Source: Sulfitobacter sp.
GTDB lineage: Bacteria > Pseudomonadota > Alphaproteobacteria > Rhodobacterales > Rhodobacteraceae
DNA: 16,506 nt
Direction of reading: 5' to 3'
Assembly (NCBI GenBank): GCA_024636395.1
Contig: JAGXHD010000068.1
Span: 1-16,506, forward strand
Made by a program: the position numbers and the translations under genes. Shown in pieces: positions 6,836-13,615 of this stretch (within the stretch, counting starts at the first letter, position 1; every line of letters begins with the position of its first letter). The notes under the pieces were generated by a model that saw only the letters and a list, made by a program, of their open reading frames with translations, had not been told where the DNA came from and ran no database searches.

Positions 6836-7684
6836 TCAGAACACGACCCTGGCGTCCATCGCGAGGCGCCCCTCGGGCGTGGCTGCGGCGAGCGTGACGG
6901 TATTGCCAGCAAGGTTGGCGTTCAGCGTGAAGGGCGCGCCGTCGAACAGCGGACTGGCCGCGCGAAACTCGAAACTGCGCGGGGCAGCACCGCCCGCCGC
7001 GCGCTGTGCGAGATCCATGAGCATCGTGGCAATGAGCGGTCCGTGTACAACGAGCCCCGCGTGGCCTTCTACGGTATGGGCGTAGTCACGGTCGTAATGG
7101 ATGCGGTGGCCATTGAAGGTGAGGGCGGAGTAGCGAAACAGCATGACCTCTGTGGGGTGGACCGTCTCGCTGTGCTGCCAGTCGGTGCCGATCGCGGCGG
7201 TCTGGCGCGGGTTTGTACCGGCAACTGGATCCTCGCGGTAGACGATATCGTGCTCTTCCCAGAAAGCCAGCGCGCCCCGGGAGCTTACCTCGTGCCGCAC
7301 TGTCACGAAGCACAGCGCCCCCGAGCGACCCGATTTCAGTGCGACATCCTTGATCACCGAGTGCTTTTGCGCCTGCGCCCCGATGCGTAGCGCAGCGCTG
7401 AAGCCGAAGCGGCCCCCGGCCCACATCCGCCGCGGTAATGCCACCGGGGGCAGAAACTCACCCCGCGCCGGATGCCCGTCACGGCCAAGTGCGGACAGCG
7501 GCGCGGAGCGTAGAAAATAGAGCCAGTGCCACAGCGGCGGCAAAGGATCGCCCTCGGCCAGCACGGGCGCGCGGTCAAGCGTCATCTCCATCAGGGTGGC
7601 GGGACCAAGGTGCAGCATGTCGTCGAGCACTTCGCGGGTGCCGATCCAGCGGCGCAGGATGTCGGTGTCGAGTGTAGGCTGCAT
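6836..7684 (-). CDS. MaoC/FAS1-like dehydratase, mesaconyl-C4-CoA hydratase type
   Basis: A 282-residue protein with the double hot-dog layout of mesaconyl-C4-CoA/itaconyl-CoA hydratases. The N-terminal half (about 1-150) is of the FAS1-like dehydratase type, with PPLWHWLYFL (49-58) and MWAGGRFGF (88-96); the C-terminal half carries the hydratase-2-like signature FRYSALTFNGHRIHYD (183-198) and HGPLIATML (214-222). Family members hydrate C5 branched enoyl-CoAs to citramalyl- or related hydroxyacyl-CoAs in acyl-CoA assimilation or itaconate/mesaconate breakdown. The start ATG at 7684 has AAGAGAG about 6 nt upstream. No citramalyl-CoA lyase or CoA-transferase of that pathway is adjacent, so the physiological substrate is open. 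The orphan citF homologue 3 kb away also belongs to CoA-ester chemistry, but no link is shown. Confidence 0.82.
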   Translation of the reverse strand: MQPTLDTDILRRWIGTREVLDDMLHLGPATLMEMTLDRAPVLAEGDPLPPLWHWLYFLRSAPLSALGRDGHPARGEFLPPVALPRRMWAGGRFGFSAALRIGAQAQKHSVIKDVALKSGRSGALCFVTVRHEVSSRGALAFWEEHDIVYREDPVAGTNPRQTAAIGTDWQHSETVHPTEVMLFRYSALTFNGHRIHYDRDYAHTVEGHAGLVVHGPLIATMLMDLAQRAAGGAAPRSFEFRAASPLFDGAPFTLNANLAGNTVTLAAATPEGRLAMDARVVF

Positions 7685-7718
7685 GGGTGCTCTCTTGATG
7701 GTGTGGCCACAGTCTCTG

Positions 7719-7759
7719 GCGCGCCGCCTGTCGCGTCAAGCGGCGGCGGCGCGCTTTTT
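7719..7759 (+). terminator. Terminator-like hairpin upstream of the Stealth gene
   Basis: Arms GCGCGCCGCC (7719-7728) and GGCGGCGCGC (7745-7754) are perfectly complementary over 10 bp, all G/C, with a 16-nt loop, and are followed directly by TTTTT (7755-7759) on the plus strand. That is the form of an intrinsic terminator. It sits between divergent genes, 69 bp before the Stealth start, so it does not follow any plus-strand gene; it could act as a leader attenuator or stop stray antisense transcription. Confidence 0.5.
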
Positions 7760-7828
7760 CGGCTCCCCTTTTGCGCGCCATGGTCTATATCCCCAAACAA
7801 TGCCAACAACCGAAGTGTATCCTGCGTT

Positions 7829-8812
7829 GTGAAAGCCCTCCTGACCGAATTCGATGCTGCCGACCCGATTGATGCGATCATCACGTGGGTGGATGGCAAT
7901 GCGCCCGATCACCGGGCCACGCGGGCGCGTTTCATGGCGCAGTCGGGTGGGCCACTGGGGGAAAATGCGCGCAATCCACATCGCTGGGAGCAGAGCGACG
8001 AGATCTATTTCTGCCTGCGCTCTATCCATCATCATGCCCCCTGGGTGCGCTATATCTGGCTTTTGGTCGAAGGTGCCGGGCCGGATCTTGATTGCCTGCC
8101 CGAGGCTCTGCGCGCAAAGGTGCGCATAGCGCGGCACTCGGAAGTGTTTGGGGAGTACGCGGCAGTGCTGCCGACATTCAATTCGCTCGCCATCGAAAGC
8201 ATGATGTGGCGGATCGAGGGGCTGAGTGAGCGGTTTTTGTATTTCAACGATGATGTGTTTCTGACCGCGCCGCTGGCGCCGCAGGATATGTTCGAGGGGG
8301 AAAGCCCGGTGCTGCGCGGGGCGTGGCGCGATTACGCAGCACTCGCAGATGATAGCGCCGCGCGCGACGATCCCGCACTTTTCAACCATTTCATGCAGAT
8401 CAATGCTGCGAGGCTCGCCGATGTGGCGCCGGGCCGGGTGTTTGCAGCTGCGCATGTGGTCCACCCGATGCGTCGCAGCGTGATGCAAACGCTGTTCGAA
8501 ACCCATCGCGCCGCTTTCGAGGCCAACATCAGCCATCGGTTTCGCGATTTGAGCCAGTTTCTGCCGCAGGGCCTCCACAATCATCATTGCATCGGGGCGG
8601 GCCTTGCCATGCTCCGGCAGCAGACAGAGCATCTGCACATAAAAAGCGGGCAGGGGGCCGGAAATGCGCCCGCACTGACACGCGGGCTGCTGCTTGCGGA
8701 GGCGATGGCGGGTGTGCGGTTCCTGTGCGTCAACGATCTGCCGCAGCTAGAGGCGCTGGTGCCGGACGCGCGGGCGCTGATCGACCGTGTGACCGGCGGC
8801 AGAGCGGGCTAA
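7829..8812 (+). CDS. Stealth-family capsule/polysaccharide phosphotransferase
   Basis: A 327-residue protein of the Stealth family, whose members transfer sugar 1-phosphate units to surface polysaccharides. The conserved regions appear in order: CR1 DAIITWVDG (15-23); CR2 from about 56 to 150, with YFCLRSIHHHAPWVR (60-74), LPTFNSLAIE (114-123), LSERFLYFNDDVFL (132-145); CR3 with HVVHPMRRS (209-217) and the Asn/His-rich LHNHHCIGAG (249-258); and a short CR4-like VRFLCVND (296-303). The start is placed at GTG 7829, right before the conserved region and after the divergent gene; no strong ribosome binding site is seen, and no in-frame ATG lies nearby. No glycosyltransferase or capsule export genes flank it, so the acceptor polymer is unknown. 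Its TAA overlaps the stop of the convergent gene. Confidence 0.88.
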   Translation: MKALLTEFDAADPIDAIITWVDGNAPDHRATRARFMAQSGGPLGENARNPHRWEQSDEIYFCLRSIHHHAPWVRYIWLLVEGAGPDLDCLPEALRAKVRIARHSEVFGEYAAVLPTFNSLAIESMMWRIEGLSERFLYFNDDVFLTAPLAPQDMFEGESPVLRGAWRDYAALADDSAARDDPALFNHFMQINAARLADVAPGRVFAAAHVVHPMRRSVMQTLFETHRAAFEANISHRFRDLSQFLPQGLHNHHCIGAGLAMLRQQTEHLHIKSGQGAGNAPALTRGLLLAEAMAGVRFLCVNDLPQLEALVPDARALIDRVTGGRAG

Positions 8813-9159
8813 GCGCCTGGCCCGATAGCTGTGAATTCATCGTAGGCCTCGAGCGCTTTCGCACCGAAGGCGATGGACGGACCACCGCCCATGTAGCCGA
8901 TCATTTCGAGCGCTTCGCAGAGCTCCTCGCGCGTCGTCCAGAGACGCACCAGCGATTTGACGTGAAAGCCGATGCAGCTGTCGCAGCGTGTCGAGATCGC
9001 GATGCCGAGCGCGATGAGCTCTTTGGTTTTCTCGTCCAGCGCGCCGCTTTTCTTGGCGGCCTTGCCCATGGCATTGAAGCCCACGAACATGTCGGGGGTT
9101 TTTTTTTGCAACGCGCCCATGCGCTTCACCGTGTCATCGAGGAATGAGGTCCAGCTCAT
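8809..9159 (-). CDS. Carboxymuconolactone decarboxylase family protein (AhpD-like)
   Basis: A 116-residue alpha-helical protein of the CMD/AhpD fold. The redox signature is present as C59-D-S-C62 with H66 three residues later, preceded by KELIALGIAIS (47-57), as in AhpD-like alkylhydroperoxidases; a thiol-based peroxidase or disulfide role is more likely than aromatic lactone decarboxylation. The start is the ATG at 9159, which has AAGGAG 6 nt upstream; an upstream in-frame ATG at 9183 overlaps the permease gene and is less likely. It begins only 10 bp after the permease stop, so it is probably the last gene of the ATPase-permease operon. A run of nine A followed by five C falls in codons 18-23. 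The stop codon overlaps that of the Stealth gene. Confidence 0.87.
   Translation of the reverse strand: MSWTSFLDDTVKRMGALQKKTPDMFVGFNAMGKAAKKSGALDEKTKELIALGIAISTRCDSCIGFHVKSLVRLWTTREELCEALEMIGYMGGGPSIAFGAKALEAYDEFTAIGPGA
9094..9107. repeat. Homopolymer tract G5T9 (C5 after A9 on the coding strand)
   Basis: Inside the AhpD-like gene, five G (9094-9098) are followed by nine T (9099-9107). On the coding strand this is A9C5, encoding Gln-Lys-Lys-Thr-Pro near residue 20. The tract is in frame in this sequence; gain or loss of one base would truncate the protein early. Confidence 0.9.
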
Positions 9160-9169
9160 AGCGTTCTCC

Positions 9170-9928
9170 TTATCTGCTTTCATCTGCGCCCATCTTTCGC
9201 TCCAGCCAGCGCACGAAAAAGCTGATGATTAGCACCAGCACGAGATATTCGAGGATGAGCAGGGTATAGATCTCCAAGGGTCGGTATTCCGTCACGACCA
9301 GCTCGTTTGCGCGGCGCGTCAGCTCCTGCATTCCGATCACCGAGGCGAAGGCGCTCATCTTTACGATATAGATGAACTGGTTGGCCAGCGGCGGCAGGAT
9401 GCGCCGGATCGCCTGTGGCAGCACCACGTAGCGCATGGTCTGGGTGTAGGTGAGGCCGATGGTCTTGGCCGCTTCTGTCTGTCCACGCGCAATGCTCTGG
9501 ATGCCGGAGCGGTAAATCTCGGCGGTGAAGGCGGAATCCGAGATCGCCAGCGTGATTACCGCACCCCAGAACGCATCGATGCGCACGGTGATGCCCATGG
9601 ATTTCAGAACTACCGGCAATCCGTAGAAGACCCAGAACAGCATCGGTAGCAGCGGGATCGCGCGCACGAATTCGACGTAGATCCGGCTTGGTAGTCTGAT
9701 CCAGCGGTTTGTGGACATGCCGGGCAGCGCGACCATGAGGCCCACGATCATCGATATCACGGCGGCGATCACCGACAGCTGGATCGTGGCGCCAAAGCCG
9801 TCGAACAGGAAGGTGATGTTGTTCCAGCCGCTCTGCGTGCGGGGGTCGATCACGTACCAGCCCCAGTTTCCTGCACTGCCGCAGCCTGCGAGGGCGGTGA
9901 GGCTTAGAAGAGCGAGGATATTTTTCAT
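9170..9928 (-). CDS. Polar amino acid ABC transporter, permease subunit (HisM/GlnP type)
   Basis: A 252-residue inner-membrane subunit. After the N-terminus it has the usual amphipathic entry and about five helices (near 46-70, 92-110, 119-135, 185-200, 220-240), the family signature FVRAIPLLPMLFWVFYGLP (87-105) and the EAA loop EAAKTIGLTYTQTMR (152-166) that docks on the ATPase. The start is set at ATG 9928, 8 bp after the ATPase stop; an earlier in-frame start at 9973 would overlap the ATPase gene. Odd feature: the first 16 residues form a lipoprotein-like signal with LAGC (13-16), so the protein may carry an extra N-terminal membrane segment or be lipidated at C16. Only one permease gene is present, which implies a homodimer. 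Substrate is probably an amino acid or related compound. Confidence 0.92.
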   Translation of the reverse strand: MKNILALLSLTALAGCGSAGNWGWYVIDPRTQSGWNNITFLFDGFGATIQLSVIAAVISMIVGLMVALPGMSTNRWIRLPSRIYVEFVRAIPLLPMLFWVFYGLPVVLKSMGITVRIDAFWGAVITLAISDSAFTAEIYRSGIQSIARGQTEAAKTIGLTYTQTMRYVVLPQAIRRILPPLANQFIYIVKMSAFASVIGMQELTRRANELVVTEYRPLEIYTLLILEYLVLVLIISFFVRWLERKMGADESR

Positions 9929-9936
9929 GGGCGCGC

Positions 9937-10695
<759 letters not shown>

Positions 10696-10821
10696 GGACC
10701 TCGCCTTGCCGGAGTGTATAGTGCGCACGACTGTTGCAAGACCCGCAACCGGCATTAGGTTCCGAGGCAAGCTAAAGGGTCGCGTTCGAGAACACTTAGT
10801 CCAACCCACAGGGGAACACAC
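10696..10821. promoter_or_regulatory. Divergent promoter region of the ABC transporter genes
   Basis: These 126 bp separate the divergently transcribed ATPase and substrate-binding protein genes and must carry both promoters. TATACA (minus strand, around 10719) and TTGCAA (10734-10739) are possible elements, but I find no pair with good spacing, nor a clear operator palindrome. AGGGGAA before 10822 is the ribosome binding site of the plus-strand gene. Confidence 0.35.
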
Positions 10822-11598
10822 ATGAAAATTCTGAAAACCATCGGCCTCGCGGTCGGTTTCGCTGCCAGTGTGATGGCTGCACCTGTTGTGGCGCAATCCG
10901 CGCTCAACGAAATCCTGAGCCAAGGCGTGCTTAAGGTCGGCACAACGGGCGACTGGAACCCGATGTCGGTGCGCGATCCCGCAACCAACAGCTATGTCGG
11001 CTACGATATCGACATCATGACCGAACTTGCCGCCGATCTGGGCGTCACGCTCGAGATGGTGCCGACCGACTGGAAAACGCTCGTGAACGGCGTGGTTGCG
11101 GGCAACTACCACATGACCGGCTCCGCCTCCATCAGCCCCGCGCGCATGAAGGCCGCAGGCTTTTCGCACAGCTATACCGCGGTCGAGATGTTCCCCTTCA
11201 CGACCGATGACAAATTGGTCAATTTTGACGGCTGGGAGAGCATCAACCAGCCCGGTGTTAAGGTTGCAACAACGCTGGGCACTTCGTTCGAGAAAATGGT
11301 CAAGGAATGGTTTCCCGATGCGGAAATTATCGTGGTCGAGGCTCCCGCGCGCGGCTTTCAGGAAGTGCTGTCGGGACGTGCCGATGTTTTCGTGACCTCG
11401 AATATAGAAGGCTCTGAGCTGCTGCAAAAATTCCCCAATGTCCGTCAGATTGAGGTGTCGGAGGCGCGCGAACCCACGCCGATCGCCATGTTGCTACCGC
11501 AGACAGATCAGGTCTGGATCAACTACGTCAACAGCTGGATCGAACTGAAAAAAACCCAAGGGTTCTTTGATCAGGTCGCCCTGAAATGGGGCCTCTGA
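10822..11598 (+). CDS. Periplasmic substrate-binding protein of the amino acid ABC transporter
   Basis: A 258-residue family 3 solute-binding protein with a signal peptide (KILKTIG, hydrophobic core to about 22, likely cut after A24 in VVAQSA). The mature protein opens LNEILSQGVLKVGTTGDWNP (28-47) and has VGYDIDIMTELAADLGV (59-75), standard for this fold. It binds the ligand in the periplasm for the permease/ATPase encoded divergently 126 bp away. It also resembles PheC-type cyclohexadienyl dehydratases, enzymes evolved from this fold, in GVLKVGTTGDW and the SPAR region (105-108); catalysis cannot be judged from sequence alone, and the transporter context favours a binding role. Start ATG 10822 has AGGGGAA 7 nt upstream. 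It ends just before a strong intrinsic terminator. Confidence 0.88.
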   Translation: MKILKTIGLAVGFAASVMAAPVVAQSALNEILSQGVLKVGTTGDWNPMSVRDPATNSYVGYDIDIMTELAADLGVTLEMVPTDWKTLVNGVVAGNYHMTGSASISPARMKAAGFSHSYTAVEMFPFTTDDKLVNFDGWESINQPGVKVATTLGTSFEKMVKEWFPDAEIIVVEAPARGFQEVLSGRADVFVTSNIEGSELLQKFPNVRQIEVSEAREPTPIAMLLPQTDQVWINYVNSWIELKKTQGFFDQVALKWGL

Positions 11599-11620
11599 GT
11601 CGCACCGTTTGACACTGCGA

Positions 11621-11645
11621 AGGGCGCCACGCGGCGCCCTTTTTC
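11621..11645 (+). terminator. Intrinsic terminator after the substrate-binding protein gene
   Basis: AGGGCGCC (11621-11628) and GGCGCCCT (11633-11640) form a perfect 8-bp stem with the 4-nt loop ACGC, running into TTTTT (11640-11644). It lies 22 bp after the stop codon and 21 bp before the MATE gene, which separates the two transcripts. Confidence 0.9.
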
Positions 11646-11666
11646 ATTCAGCAGCAAAGCCCTCCC

Positions 11667-13052
11667 ATGATTGACCAAGACCTCACCACCGGCCCGCTCG
11701 GCGGTCATTTCCGCCGCCTTGCCATTCCGGCTGCGATCGGCATGCTGTTCAGCACGCTCTACAACGTCGTCGATACGTTTTACGCGGGCTATTTCGGCAC
11801 GCAGGCGCAGGCGGGGCTGTCGGTCGGGTTTCAAGCGTTTTTCATTCTCGTGGCCATTGGCTTTGGCCTCAGCTCCGCGATGAGCGCGCTCGTCGGTAAT
11901 GCCAAAGGCCGCAAGGACGAAGTGGAATCGCGGCATCTGGCGGCGCAGGGTATCGGCCTTGCGGTGATGGCGGCGGCTTTGATGATCGCGGTTGCAGCTT
12001 TTGCCGGTCCCACGCTGATCGCCGTGGTCTCCGAACCCGGGGCCTACCGCGATGCCGGGCTGGGCTACTTCTACTGGCTCATTTTCGCGCTGCCGGGCTT
12101 CATCATCGGCCCTGCCGCCAATGGCATCCTGCAAGCGCGCGGCGATACGCGGACGATGCAGCGTGCGCTGGTCGTGGCGTTTTTCGTGAATGTCGGCCTC
12201 AATCCGCTGTTGATGTTCGGCATTCCGGGTGTGGTGGGGGGCATGGGCTTCAACGGCATTGCTTTGGCCACGGTGTTGAGCCAGACAGGCGTCGCCGCGT
12301 TTATCCTATGGCGGGTCTTTGGACGTGCAATGATGCAGAACCTGCGCTGGGCCGAATTCATCCCCGTGCCCGCGAAATATTACGAGATTATCGCGCAGGC
12401 CTTTCCTGCGGGATTCGCGTTACTGGTGACCTTCTCCAGCGGGTTCATCGTGCAATACGCGCTCAAGGACTATGGCGAGGCGGCGCTGGCCTCATACGGG
12501 ATAACCATGCGGATCGAGCAGCTGTTCTTGCTGCCCGCCCTGGGCATCACCATCTCGCTGGTGCCTATCGCGGCGCAGAACTTCGGCGCGGGCAATCACG
12601 CGCGGGTCCGTGAAGCGTTCCACCGCTGCTGGCTGCTCGGCGTGATCGGCACCACACTCGCGTTTCCGTTCCTGTGGTTCGGCGGTGGCCTCGCGGCGGG
12701 CGTCTTTTCCGAAGATCCTGAGGTTATTCGCATCTCGGCCCTGTTCCTGAAGGTGGAGGCGGCGATTTTGCCGATCTACGTTGTGCTTTTTTCGATCAAC
12801 TCGCTGTTGCAGGCGCTCAAGAAAGCGGCCTGGACGATGTGGATCGGGATCTACCGGCAGTGGATCGGGATCGCTTTTTTCATCTGGCTGTTCGCCTATG
12901 TGATCGACGGGGGGCTGACGGGGGTTCGCCTTGGAATCGCAGCAGGTGTGGGCTCGGGGCTACTCCTGTCGCTTTGGATCGGGATGCGGGTCGCGCGCGA
13001 CCGGATCGGTGGGCTGGGTTTGCCCCGTTTTGCCGCGCCCGCGCAGGTCTAG
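11667..13052 (+). CDS. MATE family efflux transporter
   Basis: A 461-residue inner-membrane protein with about twelve hydrophobic helices in two homologous halves. The opening LGGHFRRLAIPAAIGMLF (residues 11-28) and LYNVVDTFYAGYFGTQAQAG are characteristic of MATE exporters, which expel cationic drugs or metabolites in exchange for Na+ or H+. GLSSAMSALVGNAKGRKD and, at the start of the second half, LPALGITISLVPIAAQNFGAGN are the corresponding conserved loops. Length is normal. The ATG at 11667 starts right after the terminator; its ribosome binding site is weak. The cargo cannot be deduced, and no regulator gene is adjacent. The end (CTAG at 13049-13052) is shared with the stop codon of soxG on the other strand. 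Confidence 0.93.
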   Translation: MIDQDLTTGPLGGHFRRLAIPAAIGMLFSTLYNVVDTFYAGYFGTQAQAGLSVGFQAFFILVAIGFGLSSAMSALVGNAKGRKDEVESRHLAAQGIGLAVMAAALMIAVAAFAGPTLIAVVSEPGAYRDAGLGYFYWLIFALPGFIIGPAANGILQARGDTRTMQRALVVAFFVNVGLNPLLMFGIPGVVGGMGFNGIALATVLSQTGVAAFILWRVFGRAMMQNLRWAEFIPVPAKYYEIIAQAFPAGFALLVTFSSGFIVQYALKDYGEAALASYGITMRIEQLFLLPALGITISLVPIAAQNFGAGNHARVREAFHRCWLLGVIGTTLAFPFLWFGGGLAAGVFSEDPEVIRISALFLKVEAAILPIYVVLFSINSLLQALKKAAWTMWIGIYRQWIGIAFFIWLFAYVIDGGLTGVRLGIAAGVGSGLLLSLWIGMRVARDRIGGLGLPRFAAPAQV

Positions 13053-13615
13053 AGGGCGGCCTGCATGGCGGTGAGCAGCGCGTGGTGGAGGCTCTGCGCG
13101 GAGGCGCGCGGCCCGAGAATGCGCAGATGGCTGGCCGGATCGCGCCGCAGCACGAAACTGCCCAGATGATGGATCGCCGTGCGCGTGGCATCGCCGGGTT
13201 TCATGGCTGCGATATCGATATTGCAGCATAGCTCCATCACGGCTTCCAAACCCTCCCCGTGCAGATCGAAGCAGACCCAGGCATCCGATTGCTCCGTAAT
13301 CGAGGCGGTGGCGCTAAAGCGTGCCTTGAGCCGGTCGGCGAGATCCTCATGGCTGGCATAGGGAGCGGCGACCATCCACTGATCGGGGCCCATCCAGAAG
13401 GCCTCCTCCGGATCGTGCAGACGGAATGTTCCGGGGCCAGGCGCTGGGCCTTCCAGCAGGTCATCCATATGCGTACGGCAGGCCGGCTCGTGCCCGCGCC
13501 GTGCCGCGACCGACGCCAGTGCGAGGCACGGGTTTTCGGTCAGTGTCACGCCGCCGTGGGCATCCGCGCGCGGCTTGGTGCCGCCAAGGGCAGTGAGGGG
13601 GGCCAGATCATGCAC
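13049..13615 (-). CDS. soxG: Sarcosine oxidase gamma subunit
   Basis: A 188-residue protein, the small GcvT-like subunit of heterotetrameric sarcosine oxidase (alpha-beta-gamma-delta). The complex oxidises sarcosine to glycine, with H2O2 and 5,10-methylene-tetrahydrofolate as products. Typical features are the opening HDLAPLTALGG, WMGPDQWMV near the middle (the GcvT-type signature), and the C-terminal RTAIHHLGSFVLRR. The start is placed at GTG 13615 because AAGGAG lies 9 nt upstream (13625-13630); a TTG at 13642 would overlap soxA by 35 bp with no such site. As set, it overlaps the soxA stop by 8 bp, indicating translational coupling. It is last in the operon and converges on the MATE gene with a 4-bp overlap. 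Confidence 0.88.
   Translation of the reverse strand: MHDLAPLTALGGTKPRADAHGGVTLTENPCLALASVAARRGHEPACRTHMDDLLEGPAPGPGTFRLHDPEEAFWMGPDQWMVAAPYASHEDLADRLKARFSATASITEQSDAWVCFDLHGEGLEAVMELCCNIDIAAMKPGDATRTAIHHLGSFVLRRDPASHLRILGPRASAQSLHHALLTAMQAAL

Noticed and set aside
6122..7390. A 422-codon plus-strand open frame opposite the membrane protein and hydratase genes
   Set aside because: Low-complexity, Arg/His/Gln-rich product without family features; both minus-strand genes are better supported by motifs.
7526..7828. Upstream in-frame extension of the Stealth gene to 7526
   Set aside because: It overlaps the hydratase gene and crosses the GC hairpin; the translation before GTG 7829 has no family similarity and Stealth region 1 begins soon after that codon.
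7736..8638. A 300-codon minus-strand frame antisense to the Stealth gene
   Set aside because: The Stealth conserved regions are on the plus strand; the antisense product has no recognisable domain.
10696..11427. Minus-strand extension of the ATPase frame to 11427
   Set aside because: It would run antisense through the substrate-binding protein gene. Homology to ABC ATPases begins only after 10695.
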